From Planctomycetota bacterium (GTDB lineage: Bacteria; Planctomycetota; UBA8742; UBA2392), in contig QEVF01000026.1 in NCBI GenBank assembly GCA_003576915.1, positions 1 through 51,693 of the forward strand: 51,693 nucleotides of DNA. Reading direction: 5' to 3'. Shown piece by piece: positions 16,761 to 27,515 of the stretch; the stretch's first letter is position 1, and each line of letters opens with the position of its first letter. The position numbers and the translations under genes were made by a program. The notes beneath the pieces were generated by a model. That model ran no database searches, was not told where the DNA came from, and saw only the letters and a program-made list of their open reading frames with translations.

Positions 16761-17321
16761 TTACTTCTTTCCATTGATGACATCGTCTTCGGTGTCAAAG
16801 TTGCCGTCAGGGCCGGCTGACACGAGGTCATAGGTGCCCTCGTTGTATTTCTTGTAGCCCTTGGCCCCCTTGGCGGGCTGGGCCCAGTTGCGGTAGCGGT
16901 AGGGGTTCTCCCAGGGGTCTACGAATTCCTTCTTGCCCTTGTTCTCGCGAGTGGAGTAGGCGTCAGCCGCGATGTAGGCCTCCTTGCCGGCCTTCTGGGG
17001 CTTGGTCACCAGTTCGTCGAACAGCAGACGGTTGCCCTCATACAGATCGGATTCGCCGCTGGTGCCGCTGGGCGGAAAGATGTCAGTTCGGCCACCCTTG
17101 ACCGCCTCCTGCCACTTGGTGATGGCCGTAGGAACGGCCGTGTCCAAAAAGTTGCGGGCCTCGCCCACTTTGGCCTTGGAGCGCGCCCCAAGCAGCACGG
17201 CCAACAGCACGCCCACAAGCACGCCGATGATCGCGACGACAATCATCAGCTCAATGAGCGTGAAGCCCCGGCGCGAGCGTCGCGCCCTGTGGCCCTTGCA
17301 GGGTTGTGAAAAAGCTGCCAT
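16761..17321 (-). CDS. GspG-like major pseudopilin, first copy
   Basis: 186 residues. A 19-residue basic leader (MAAFSQPCKGHRARRSRRG) is cut before FTLIELMIVVAIIGVLVGVL. The C-terminal region carries the conserved GspG signature DPWENPYRYRNW and the calcium-loop SAGPDGNFDTEDDV. This is the first gene of the operon. GGGAGGGGAG lies directly before its ATG, and a sigma-54-type promoter match ends about 32 bp upstream. The role is the main subunit of a pseudopilus that pushes substrates through a secretin or builds a short surface fibre. Confidence 0.88.
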   Translation of the reverse strand: MAAFSQPCKGHRARRSRRGFTLIELMIVVAIIGVLVGVLLAVLLGARSKAKVGEARNFLDTAVPTAITKWQEAVKGGRTDIFPPSGTSGESDLYEGNRLLFDELVTKPQKAGKEAYIAADAYSTRENKGKKEFVDPWENPYRYRNWAQPAKGAKGYKKYNEGTYDLVSAGPDGNFDTEDDVINGKK

Positions 17322-17353
17322 CTCCCCTCCCGAGGTTCCCGCAGGGGACTTAC

Positions 17354-17369
17354 CGCAAACCCTGCGCCA
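17354..17369 (-). promoter_or_regulatory. Sigma-54-type (-24/-12) promoter of the pseudopilin operon
   Basis: The minus strand reads TGGCGCAGGGTTTGCG. It matches the consensus TGGCAC-N5-TTGC at TGGC, C and TTGC with the exact GG-N10-GC spacing. The predicted start lies near 17342, leaving a leader of about 20 nt before the first pseudopilin ATG at 17321. rpoN is present in this window at 5.6-7.1 kb. An 8-base match will occur by chance about once per 65 kb of single strand; its position just upstream of an operon on the right strand is what makes it credible. Confidence 0.6.
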
Positions 17370-17521
17370 TACAGTATTTGAACCGGCAACCTGACCCCGC
17401 TGATTGCTGCAAGTGCAAGCAATAGCGCGGCTTGGAGCGATTCAACGATAAGCCGTTATCGTACCGCTGCCCCGGGGCGTTTCAAGGGCGCTATGGGTGC
17501 GGTAGCCGCGAAGTAACACCA

Positions 17522-18166
17522 TCAGGCTTCAACGATCCGCCCCCCGGCCATGAACAGGACTCGCGTGGCCAGGGACTTTGCCCAGTCGTGGTCGTGGCTG
17601 CTGAAAATGATCGTGGCCCCCCGCCGGCTTTGTTCCTGCAGCAGGCCCTCCAGGCGCACGCGGGCGCCCGGGTCCAGGGCATTGGCGGGCTCGTCCAGCA
17701 GCAGAAGTTGAGGCCCATGCACCAGGGTGCGCCCCAGGGCCGCCGCCTGCTCCTGCCCGCGTGAGAGTTCGCCCACGGGGCTGTCTGCAAAGGCCGCAGC
17801 GCGTGTCTTCTCGATCAGTGTCCTCACGGCTCCGGCGGCATCAGCCACGCCGTACAGCCGCGCGAACATGGCCAGATTTTCCCGCATGGTCTGGACGCGA
17901 TCCAGCATGGAGTCATGGCCCAGATAACCGACCTGCCCGCGAACCTTCTGCGCCCCCTGAGAGACATCCTCGCCCAGCACGACGCAGCGCCCGGAATCGG
18001 GCCTCAGGAGTGTGGCCAGAACCTTCAGCAGCGTGCTCTTGCCCGCCCCGTTGTCTCCCAGCAGGGCCAGGCGCGTGCCGCGCTCGACCACGAGGTCGAT
18101 TTCGCGCAATGCCGGTGCAAAGCCGTAGGCTTTGCTAACTTTGCGGCACTCGACGGCGGCGGTCAT
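17522..18166 (-). CDS. ccmA: ABC transporter ATPase, CcmA-like (heme exporter type)
   Basis: 214 residues, the usual length for CcmA. Walker A is GDNGAGKS (about 37-44), the signature LSRGQ (about 133-137), Walker B LLLLDEP and the H-loop SSHDH. In System I, CcmA with CcmB powers release of holo-CcmE from CcmC. It is the last gene of the ccm operon and overlaps the preceding gene by ATGA. No ccmB, ccmC or ccmD lies in the window, so the transmembrane partner is either elsewhere or is the upstream membrane protein. Assignment to CcmA rather than a generic ABC-2 ATPase rests largely on context. Confidence 0.75.
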   Translation of the reverse strand: MTAAVECRKVSKAYGFAPALREIDLVVERGTRLALLGDNGAGKSTLLKVLATLLRPDSGRCVVLGEDVSQGAQKVRGQVGYLGHDSMLDRVQTMRENLAMFARLYGVADAAGAVRTLIEKTRAAAFADSPVGELSRGQEQAAALGRTLVHGPQLLLLDEPANALDPGARVRLEGLLQEQSRRGATIIFSSHDHDWAKSLATRVLFMAGGRIVEA

Positions 18167-19878
18167 GAGCGCGGGCCTTTGCGGGATTCCATATCCACGG
18201 CGCGGTTGAGCAGGCGCTTGCGCTGCTCGAGGTAGCTTGATGCGGGGAGCCTTCTTGCCTCGAAATCGCGGTCCAGTTCGGCCAGGGCCCGGAGGAGGTC
18301 GTCCTTGCCCACGTGGGCGTCGTTGACGCGGCGGCGCTGCACCTCGCGGCTGGCGCGGAACGTCAGCATCAGGGTGATGACGAAGCCCAGGCCGAAGAGG
18401 GCGGCCAGGGCGCCGTAGATGGCTGAAATGTTGAGCACCTTCGGAGCCGCGGGCGCGGCCTGGGCGCCGGGCGCGGGGCGCGCGATGCTGGCGATTTCAG
18501 CCAGTCGCTTCTGCGCATCGCGGTCAAAGCGCATGGCCAGCACGTATCGCTCTCCCGTCTCCAGCAGGTTGCCGCTGTGCTCGACGGGGGCGTAGCGGGC
18601 CAGGCCGTCGGCGCCGATTTCAGGCTCGCGCAGCAGGCCGCTGTGGCCGCCCACCTTGACGGCCGCGACCTCGAGGCCGCCCAACGCCGTCACGCGCAGG
18701 TCTGACACCGGGGCTGAAAACACCCGAGCCAGGCTGACGGAGCCCGATGGCTGCGAGTAAAGCACGCCTGACTTGTGCAGAAGCCTGATGACGAGGCGGC
18801 CGGGGCGTCCGTCTTCGCCGGGCGGCACGGGGCGGTTGAACACCAGGAAGGCCGCGTTCTGGTCTGCGCTGTCCTGCTTGAGGCGGAAGAAAGTCTCGCC
18901 CTCGGCGACAAACTCGAGCGCGCCGTCAAGGTTCAGCGGATGCCAGGAATCAAGCGAGATCTGCGGCGCATCGGTGTACTGCGTGGTCTTGCCGTGCATG
19001 GTGTCCACGCCGCCGAACATCCAGGGACTGTTGGCCCGCTCGTCGGGCGGCACCGGCCGGGGGTCTTTGGCCGCCACACCCTGACAGAACAGAAGTTCCG
19101 TGCCGTAGAGGCTGGCCAGCAGGGCCTTGTCCGGCAGGGTCGGCGCGGCCAGCAGTTCCAGCTCGATGAAGGGCGAGCCTTTGACGCTTTCGGCGGGCAG
19201 GGCCGCCAGGCGCTGGTCGGGGTTTTCAATGACGAGGGTCTCGACGACCGTGATCGGGGCGTATTTCAGGTCTTCGCGCAGAACGCTTTTGATCTCCAGG
19301 GTGTGTTCGGCCACCCGCAGTTGCCTGACGTCGGCCCCCAGGGTGTAGAAGTCAATCACGCGCTCGACACGGGGAACTTCCTCCGTCAGCCAGATTTCCC
19401 CGGTCACGGGCCGCCAAAGCCCCTGCACGCGCGCTGCCAGGGCCAGGCGCCGCTTCAGGGGCAGGTTGCGCAGCTCAAAGCGGCCGTCCGCCGCGGCCTC
19501 AATGCGATACCCTTCGCGTGCCTGCACGCCCGCGGCCAGGCCGCCGAGCTTGCCGTGAGGGTCGCGCCCTTCGGCGATATCGGTGAAGGCGTCCTGCCAG
19601 GCCGCGCTGACGACTTCGCAGAAGGGCGGCGACTCGCGCGGCAAGGCCAGGGCCACGACCCAGGTGCCGGGCTCGAAGCTGCGGGTGACCTGGCGCAGGT
19701 CGCGCAGTTCACCGGCAATGGCGCCCGGTGAAGGAGCCACGGGGCCGCTCTGGGCTTCCAGGCACGGCGCCAGGCCCGCGGCCAAAAGCGCCGCACAGAA
19801 ACAGATCAGACCCAATGAACGCTTATGCAACGATGCCCGCCGTTTCCTGTTGCCCTGACGCGCAGGATAATCGCTCAA
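18163..19878 (-). CDS. Membrane-anchored extracytoplasmic protein of the ccm operon
   Basis: 571 residues. A signal anchor (about 18-42, LGLICFCAALLAAGLAPCLE) leads to a long extracytoplasmic region, followed by one transmembrane helix near 500-525 (SAIYGALAALFGLGFVITLM). The N-terminal domain has the beta-sandwich pattern of a carboxypeptidase-regulatory-like domain (DGRFELRNLPL). The cytoplasmic tail is a short helical region ending LPASSYLEQRKRLLNRAVD, similar to the short C-terminal helices of SHOCT-type or CcmI-type proteins. Both ends overlap neighbours by ATGA (with the CcmI-like gene and with ccmA), so it is an integral part of the operon. It may be a lineage-specific apocytochrome-handling protein, but this is inference. 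Confidence 0.7.
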   Translation of the reverse strand: MSDYPARQGNRKRRASLHKRSLGLICFCAALLAAGLAPCLEAQSGPVAPSPGAIAGELRDLRQVTRSFEPGTWVVALALPRESPPFCEVVSAAWQDAFTDIAEGRDPHGKLGGLAAGVQAREGYRIEAAADGRFELRNLPLKRRLALAARVQGLWRPVTGEIWLTEEVPRVERVIDFYTLGADVRQLRVAEHTLEIKSVLREDLKYAPITVVETLVIENPDQRLAALPAESVKGSPFIELELLAAPTLPDKALLASLYGTELLFCQGVAAKDPRPVPPDERANSPWMFGGVDTMHGKTTQYTDAPQISLDSWHPLNLDGALEFVAEGETFFRLKQDSADQNAAFLVFNRPVPPGEDGRPGRLVIRLLHKSGVLYSQPSGSVSLARVFSAPVSDLRVTALGGLEVAAVKVGGHSGLLREPEIGADGLARYAPVEHSGNLLETGERYVLAMRFDRDAQKRLAEIASIARPAPGAQAAPAAPKVLNISAIYGALAALFGLGFVITLMLTFRASREVQRRRVNDAHVGKDDLLRALAELDRDFEARRLPASSYLEQRKRLLNRAVDMESRKGPRS

Positions 19879-20210
19879 CCCTGCTTGCGGGAAGCGGCAA
19901 GCTGCTGCTCGACGCGCCTGCGTGCCTCTTCCATTTTCGCGTTGATGGCGTCGAGTTTCAGGGTGAGTTCCTTGGCGCGGTCGAGGTGCATGGGGCGCAG
20001 GCGGTCGTAGTCGGCCTGGGTCAGCTTGCGCGCGTGCAGGTCTTCCTCAAGGTCCTTCAGCGCACGCAAAGCCTCCTCGCGCTGGCGCACCACCAGGGTG
20101 AAGTCGCTTTCGAAATCTCCGACAAACCACACGCGCCGCCGCCTGAGCAGAGGCGAAAAAGTGATGGCCGCCGCCACCAGCACCATCAGCACGACCAGCG
20201 CCACGTCCAT
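19875..20210 (-). CDS. CcmI-like small membrane protein
   Basis: 111 residues from the ATG at 20210, two bases after the ccmH stop. A longer frame upstream is only the shadow of ccmH. One N-terminal transmembrane helix (DVALVVLMVLVAAAITF) is followed by LLRRRR and a charged coiled-coil (EEALRALKDLEEDLHARKLT, then QADYDRLRP). This matches the N-terminal module of CcmI, which holds apocytochrome c with CcmF and CcmH. The TPR half of a full CcmI is missing. Confidence 0.7.
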   Translation of the reverse strand: MDVALVVLMVLVAAAITFSPLLRRRRVWFVGDFESDFTLVVRQREEALRALKDLEEDLHARKLTQADYDRLRPMHLDRAKELTLKLDAINAKMEEARRRVEQQLAASRKQG

Positions 20211-20212
20211 GG

Positions 20213-20730
20213 CTACTCCATTTCGTCCAGCTCGCGAGTGATACGCGCCTCGAGCTCCGGCAGGCCTCCTTGGCCCCCGGCCTCGCGCGCCTCGCCCGCG
20301 GCGGCCTTGCCCCGCGCCGACACAAACCACAGGCCCAGGGCGAACAAGCCCAGAATGCCAAAGCCCGTGGCGAACAGCACCGGGTAAAGCAGGCTGTCGC
20401 TCTGCACCTGCACGATGCCGGGGCCGAAACGCTCGATCATCTTGGCGCGCACCTGGTCCGGCGTCAGGTCGGCGTCGCGGCACTGCTCGCGCAGGTAACG
20501 CTGTGCCGTTTCCTTGAAACTGCAGTTCACCATCGAGCAGCTCAGCAGCCGTTCGCGACATCCGCAAAGACAGAACATCGAGTTGCCCAGCTCATGGTAG
20601 AGGTGATCGGCCTCCGACACGTCGCGCTCTCTCGCGGGCGCGGCGGCCAGGCCGGGCGCGCCACAGAACGCCAGCATGGTCACGAGGGCCAGGGCCGTGA
20701 AGCGGGCGCTGCAGTTTGGCCCTCGGGAGC

Positions 20731-20734
<4 letters not shown>
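20213..20734 (-). CDS. ccmH: Cytochrome c maturation protein CcmH
   Basis: 173 residues. A signal peptide (about 10-32) is followed by the CcmH domain: YHELGNSMFCLCGCRERLLS, then a helix bundle (LREQCRDADLTPDQVRAKMI, ERFGPGIV) and one transmembrane helix (about 118-138). The normal redox motif LRCxxC is replaced by a Cys-rich FCLCGC with further Cys66 and Cys71. CcmH normally keeps apocytochrome CXXCH thiols reduced for CcmF. Start overlaps the ccmF stop by ATGA. Confidence 0.85.
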
Positions 20735-23823
<3,089 letters not shown>

Positions 23824-23841
23824 GCGGGGGCCAAAGCGGCG

Positions 23842-24285
23842 TCAGGGAGCGGGCAGCACGGGGGGAGGCGGAATCTCCTGGCCCTCGTATTTGCTGGGAC
23901 ACTGGGTCTGGATGTGGGTGGCGACGAAGGCCCCGCGCTTGACGTCGTATCGCCCCTCGACCGTGGCGTGGCAATGGAGCTTGAAGCCCTGGGGCAACTC
24001 CGTGCCCTCGTAGATTACCCGGCCGCTGCCCAGGGGCCGGCCGTGGGTCGGGGCGCTGGTGTCATCCTCGGGCTTGATGTCGATGGCCGTGAAGATGGTC
24101 GGGTTGAAGTTGCTCTCGATGGCCGTGACCTGAACCTTCATCTTGACGCGCTCGCCCCCGTAGCTCCCGGAGGTCAACTCGGGAAAGGTCCGATACTCCA
24201 CGCCGCCCTGGGTGAAGGTGAAGGTCAATGCCGCGCCTACGGCCACGGCAAAGAGCACGATGACGGCGACGATCTTGAGGTTCAT
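23842..24285 (-). CDS. ccmE: Cytochrome c heme chaperone CcmE, CXXXY type
   Basis: 147 residues from the ATG at 24285 (a GTG at 24303 would overlap the leader hairpin). One N-terminal membrane helix (about 5-24) is followed by an OB-fold domain (YRTFPEL, GSGRVIYEGTELPQGFK, ATVEGRYD). The heme-binding motif at 129-133 is CPSKY, that is C-x3-Y, instead of the usual H-x3-Y. This variant is known from archaea and some anaerobic bacteria. It receives heme and passes it to CcmF, the next gene. First gene of the ccm operon. Confidence 0.92.
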   Translation of the reverse strand: MNLKIVAVIVLFAVAVGAALTFTFTQGGVEYRTFPELTSGSYGGERVKMKVQVTAIESNFNPTIFTAIDIKPEDDTSAPTHGRPLGSGRVIYEGTELPQGFKLHCHATVEGRYDVKRGAFVATHIQTQCPSKYEGQEIPPPPVLPAP

Positions 24286-24302
24286 GGGCCGGTCCAAAAA
24301 CA

Positions 24303-24341
24303 CGGGGGCAGTCCATCCAGTGCCCCTGGATACTGCCCCCG
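24303..24341 (-). terminator. Terminator-like hairpin in the ccmE leader
   Basis: A 10-bp outer stem (CGGGGGCAGT with ACTGCCCCCG), a 2-base bulge and a 6-bp inner stem (CTGGAT with ATCCAG) are followed on the minus strand by TGTTTTTGG. The T run ends about 12 nt before the ccmE ATG. It lies downstream of a lipoprotein gene and also downstream of a promoter-like sequence, so it could be a simple terminator or an attenuator of ccm expression. Confidence 0.65.
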
Positions 24342-24354
24342 CCCGAGTGCTTCA

Positions 24355-24382
24355 CTTATAGCAGGCCCCTCCGACGCGGCAA
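24355..24382 (-). promoter_or_regulatory. Candidate promoter upstream of ccmE
   Basis: The minus strand has TTGCCG (24382-24377), a 16-bp spacer and TATAAG (24360-24355). Transcription would start near 24348, so the whole hairpin at 24303-24341 would be in the leader. Confidence 0.45.
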
Positions 24383-24399
24383 CAAGAACCGGAGGTCGT

Positions 24400-25029
24400 T
24401 CAGCGGCCCCTTGTGCGCGCAATCTCTTCCTGCAGCAGGGCCGCGATGCGCCCGTCCTTCTGGAACGGATAGTAGGGGAACACCAGGCGCCAGTGGGTGC
24501 GGTCTTTTTCGGGCACGTCGCCGGCGGCATAGGTCTGGAGGGCGCGGTGCTCACGCCGGGTGTAGTAGCGGTCGCCGATCCAGACGCCCGGGGCCTGACG
24601 GCTGCCCTCGGGGGCGGGATCCACTTCCTGCATGAAGAGGAAGTCTTCTTCGGCGCCGCGCACTTCAAGGCGCACGCGCATGAGCCTGGCCTGTTCGGGC
24701 GGCCAGACGTAGTTGTCCCCGGCGGCGAGATCGCGTCCGGGCATGCTGTAGGCCTTGACCTCGACGACGCGCGACTGCTCCACAAGCGGTCCCAGGTGCG
24801 GCCGCAGCTCGCTCCAGCCAAGGCGGATGGTGTGCTCGCTGTAGCGCTTGAGGACGGGGGCCGAAAGCGTGTGCAGGAACAGGCCGACATCGTCCTTGGC
24901 CCAGGCCGTCTCCATGGCGCCCAGGGTATCCCTGGGTTCGCGCAGCACCGGGCGCGGGCCGGCCATGCCGCAGCCCGCCCCGAGAAGGGCCAGGCAGGCG
25001 AAGGCGGGCAGGAGGAGTTTCCAGTTCAT
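24400..25029 (-). CDS. Lipoprotein of unknown function
   Basis: 209 residues. The signal peptide MNWKLLLPAFACLALLGAGC ends in a Cys (residue 20) with a slightly atypical lipobox. The mature part is alpha/beta with a run suggestive of an NTF2-like or lumazine-binding-like fold (DTLGAMETAWAKDDVGLFLH near the start, VWIGDRYYTRREHRALQTY later). No catalytic motif is visible. It precedes the ccm operon on the same strand but is separated from it by a terminator-like hairpin. Confidence 0.75.
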   Translation of the reverse strand: MNWKLLLPAFACLALLGAGCGMAGPRPVLREPRDTLGAMETAWAKDDVGLFLHTLSAPVLKRYSEHTIRLGWSELRPHLGPLVEQSRVVEVKAYSMPGRDLAAGDNYVWPPEQARLMRVRLEVRGAEEDFLFMQEVDPAPEGSRQAPGVWIGDRYYTRREHRALQTYAAGDVPEKDRTHWRLVFPYYPFQKDGRIAALLQEEIARTRGR

Positions 25030-25054
25030 GGCGTTTGCGGGCCCGGGGCGGTGT

Positions 25055-25068
25055 CTTGACGTGTCAAG
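25055..25068. promoter_or_regulatory. Palindrome CTTGAC-GT-GTCAAG
   Basis: A perfect 6+2+6 inverted repeat lies between the divergent lipoprotein gene and the 24-residue peptide gene. It could be an operator. The binding protein is unknown. Confidence 0.35.
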
Positions 25069-25094
25069 AGTGCAAAATTTTCTGTTCGAATCGT

Positions 25095-25121
25095 TTGACG
25101 CGCGCCCCGCAACAGGATACT
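25095..25121 (+). promoter_or_regulatory. Possible promoter of the Lys-rich peptide gene
   Basis: TTGACG (25095-25100), a short 15-bp spacer and GATACT (25116-25121) lie about 50 bp upstream of the ATG. The spacing is suboptimal, so this is a weak call. Confidence 0.3.
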
Positions 25122-25170
25122 TTTCAGCTTGGGTGTGCAGTTGTTCCTTTTCTTTTCACAGGAGACGCTG

Positions 25171-25245
25171 ATGGCAACGAAGACCAAGAAGGCTGCAAAG
25201 AAACCCGCCAAGAAGGCCGCCAAGAAGCCGGCGAAGAAGAAGTAG
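25171..25245 (+). CDS. 24-residue Lys/Ala/Pro-rich basic peptide
   Basis: An ATG at 25171 is preceded by AGGAG (25160-25164) at ideal spacing. It opens a 24-codon frame encoding MATKTKKAAKKPAKKAAKKP and four more residues, ending in TAG. The product is half Lys, like the tail of histone H1 or of bacterial HU/HctB-like proteins, without any globular domain. A strong terminator follows 69 bp later, and a palindrome and possible promoter precede it, so it looks like a complete monocistronic gene. It may bind DNA, RNA or polyphosphate by charge. A similar Lys/Ala/Pro stretch is the N-terminus of the VOC protein at the right end of the window. It is too short for standard gene finders. Confidence 0.7.
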   Translation: MATKTKKAAKKPAKKAAKKPAKKK

Positions 25246-25313
25246 TGCGGGTTGCGGGTGCAGCGCGGCGGGCCGGCCAAGCCTCAAGCGCATGACCGCA
25301 GATCAGAACACTC

Positions 25314-25347
25314 AAAGGCCGCGCGCTGCGCGGCCTTTGCGGTTTTT
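25314..25347 (+). terminator. Strong Rho-independent terminator
   Basis: An 11-bp perfect stem (AAAGGCCGCGC with GCGCGGCCTTT) with a 3-nt loop is followed by GCGGTTTTT on the + strand. It ends the transcript of the 24-residue peptide gene and faces the end of the minus-strand gene at 25358. Confidence 0.8.
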
Positions 25348-25357
25348 CACCCGAGGC

Positions 25358-25765
25358 TCATGAACGACGGCGCAGGGCCCGGGGCTTTCCCAGAATCTCC
25401 TGCATGATCAGCGCGCGGCGCAACTCGGTCAAGTCGCGCAGGTTCAGGACTTCCGCCGGGGCCTCCGCCACGGCAGCCCCTTCCATCTCGGAGAGGCGCG
25501 GCGCGTTGGCCACCTCCATGTATTCCGGAGCCAGCTCCTTTGCCACGGCCACGGCCTCGTTGGAGTCCACGTCCTGGGTCAGCGGAGTCCCGGCGGGGGC
25601 GGGGCGCCACTGCCGCGTCGGGGGGGCGGGGTTGCGGGTCGTGCGCCGGAGTGTCGGGCGGCTCTGGGCCTGCTGCTGCTTGGAGCGCATGACCAGGGAA
25701 ACGACGATCACGCCCGCGACAAACAGCAGGGAGATCCAGTCTCCGATGTCCATGGCCAGCAGCAT
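25358..25765 (-). CDS. Small membrane protein downstream of floA
   Basis: 135 residues. AGGGG lies about 6 nt upstream of the ATG at 25765. One N-terminal membrane helix (about 9-25, DWISLLFVAGVIVVSLVM) is followed by a basic, Pro-rich linker and an acidic stretch. The C-terminus LTELRRALIMQEILGKPRAL ending RRRS is a recurrent motif in hypothetical proteins of Planctomycetota-like genomes. It starts 21 nt after floA, suggesting an operon and a membrane-linked role. Function unknown. Confidence 0.7.
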   Translation of the reverse strand: MLLAMDIGDWISLLFVAGVIVVSLVMRSKQQQAQSRPTLRRTTRNPAPPTRQWRPAPAGTPLTQDVDSNEAVAVAKELAPEYMEVANAPRLSEMEGAAVAEAPAEVLNLRDLTELRRALIMQEILGKPRALRRRS

Positions 25766-25786
25766 GGCAACCCCTGATCAGTGTTC

Positions 25787-26821
25787 TCAGGCCTGGGCCG
25801 CGGGCTTGGGCTCGCCGGCGATACTCTGCCGCATGTGGGTGTCGGCCTGCACGTTCTGCATGTTGTAGTAGTCCATCACGCCCAGCTTGCCGCCGCGCAG
25901 GGCGTCGGCCATGGCCTTGGGTACTTCGGCCTCGGCCAGCACGACCACGGCGCGGTTTTCCTGCACCTTGGCCTTCATTTCCTGCTCCTGCGCAATAGCC
26001 ATGGCGCGGCGCTTTTCGGCCTCGGCCTGGGCCATGCGCTTGTCGGCCTCGGCCTGCTCGGCTTTGAGCTTGGCGCCGATGTTCTCGCCCACGTCCACGT
26101 CGGCGATGTCAATCGAAAGAATCTCGTAGGCCGTGCCGGCGTCGAGACCCTTGCCCAGCACCGCCTTGGAAATCTTGTCCGGGTTCTCCAGCACCAGCAG
26201 GTGCGTCTCGGCCGAGCCAATGGCCGAGACGATGCCCTCGCCCACGCGGGCGATGATCGTTTCTTCCGTGGCGCCGCCGACCAGCGTCGAGATGTTCGTG
26301 CGCACCGTAACGCGGGCGCGCACGCACAACTGAATGCCGTTGCCGGCCACGGCGTCAATGGTGGTGCGGCCTGAAGCCGCGGCGGGAACGTCAATGACCT
26401 TGGGCAGCACGGAGGTCTGCACGGCATCAAGCACGTCGCGACCGGCGAGGTCAATGGCGGCGGCTTTCTTGAAATCGAGTTCGATGCCGGCGCGGTCTGC
26501 GGCGATCAGCGCCAGCGTCACGCGATCGACGTCGCCGCCGGAGAGGTAGTGCGACTCCAGTTCCTTGGTGGTGCCCTCAACGGCGGCTTTGACGAGGCGG
26601 ATGCGGTTCATGACGATGCGCCGCACGTCCACCTTGCGAAAGCGCATGGCAATAAGCTCGGCGATGCCGATGTGGGCGCCGCTCATCATGGCCTGGAACC
26701 AAAGGCCAAACACGTTGTAGGCCAGTATCAGGACGACGGCGCCGAAAATGACCAGCAGCGCCACGCCGCCGAAGACCAACAGCGTCATCAGATCTGTCTG
26801 CGCCAGTGAAAGTGCAAGCAT
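25787..26821 (-). CDS. floA: Flotillin-like protein FloA
   Basis: 344 residues from the ATG at 26821, chosen because GGAG (26831-26828) is ideally spaced; an ATG at 26833 is the alternative. A membrane-inserted hydrophobic segment (about 12-40, [20 protein letters not shown]) is followed by the SPFH/PHB domain, with [40 protein letters not shown] and a long Ala/Glu-rich coiled coil ([20 protein letters not shown]). Length and order match Bacillus YqfA/FloA. It scaffolds functional membrane microdomains. An NfeD partner, often adjacent, is not seen; the small membrane protein downstream occupies that place. Confidence 0.95.
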   Translation of the reverse strand: MLALSLAQTDLMTLLVFGGVALLVIFGAVVLILAYNVFGLWFQAMMSGAHIGIAELIAMRFRKVDVRRIVMNRIRLVKAAVEGTTKELESHYLSGGDVDRVTLALIAADRAGIELDFKKAAAIDLAGRDVLDAVQTSVLPKVIDVPAAASGRTTIDAVAGNGIQLCVRARVTVRTNISTLVGGATEETIIARVGEGIVSAIGSAETHLLVLENPDKISKAVLGKGLDAGTAYEILSIDIADVDVGENIGAKLKAEQAEADKRMAQAEAEKRRAMAIAQEQEMKAKVQENRAVVVLAEAEVPKAMADALRGGKLGVMDYYNMQNVQADTHMRQSIAGEPKPAAQA

Positions 26822-26933
26822 GACGGTCTCCATGTCTGTGATTCGCCTGACAAGTGTCGCCGATCAGCCATGCCGGCGCCACTCCAAACCGGCGGACATA
26901 TTGGAATCGGGTGGGTGGCGGGGTTCCCAAATC

Positions 26934-26962
26934 GGCAGGGGCCGCCCTGCGGCGGCCCTGCC
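26934..26962 (-). terminator. GC-rich hairpin after rplI
   Basis: A 12-bp stem with one bulged G and a 4-nt loop lies 39 bp downstream of the rplI stop. The minus-strand sequence after it is GATTTGGG, poor in T, so termination strength is uncertain. The rest of 26822-27000 shows no gene. Confidence 0.45.
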
Positions 26963-27000
26963 CCACTGGAATTGCCGGCGCGCGGCAAACCGGAAGAAAA

Positions 27001-27453
27001 CTACTCCTTGGCGGCAACGACCCAGGCGCGCGAGGGAACCTCGACCTCTTCGTGGAGGCGGATCTTGAAGCTGTAGGTGCCCAGCTCGCGGATGTGGTCG
27101 TTGTCCAGCTCGATCATCGATGCCTTGAGTTCGATGTTCTCGCGACGGAAGGCATCGACAATGGTGTGCGGCGTGACGCTGCCGAACAGCTGGCCCTCGG
27201 CGGATGCGCGCATCGGAATCGTGAGCTGGACCTTGGCGATGGCGTCCGCGATTTCGAGCGCCTTTTCCTTGAGCTTGGATTGACGGGCGTCGTAGTTGCG
27301 CTTCTCGTTTTCAAGGCGCTTGAGGTTGTCCTGTGTGGCTTCCATGGCCAGGCCCTGAGGCAGCAGGTAGTTGCGGCCGTAGCCGTTGGTAACCTCGACA
27401 ATCTCGCCGCGCTTGCCCAGGCCGCGGATGGATTCACGCAAAAGCAGTTTCAT
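27001..27453 (-). CDS. rplI: 50S ribosomal protein L9
   Basis: 150 residues, normal length. The N-terminal domain reads MKLLLRESIRGLGKRGEIVE followed by VTNGYGRNYLLPQGLA. The long connecting helix (about 40-75) leads to the C-terminal domain (LFGSVTPHTIVDAF). A GAGGT ribosome binding site precedes the ATG. L9 binds 23S rRNA at the base of the L1 stalk. Last gene of the rplY-rpsF-ssb-rpsR-rplI cluster. Confidence 0.98.
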   Translation of the reverse strand: MKLLLRESIRGLGKRGEIVEVTNGYGRNYLLPQGLAMEATQDNLKRLENEKRNYDARQSKLKEKALEIADAIAKVQLTIPMRASAEGQLFGSVTPHTIVDAFRRENIELKASMIELDNDHIRELGTYSFKIRLHEEVEVPSRAWVVAAKE

Positions 27454-27515
27454 GGTTTACCTCGAGTTTCGTGTTTCGTGTCCGGGGCGGGCCTCAAGAC
27501 GGCGAGCCCCGTAGC

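Noticed and set aside
25026..25280. Phe-rich hydrophobic frame opposite the 24-residue peptide gene
   Set aside because: Reverse complement of Lys/Ala codons always reads as Phe/Ala/Gly. The + strand has the ribosome binding site and terminator.
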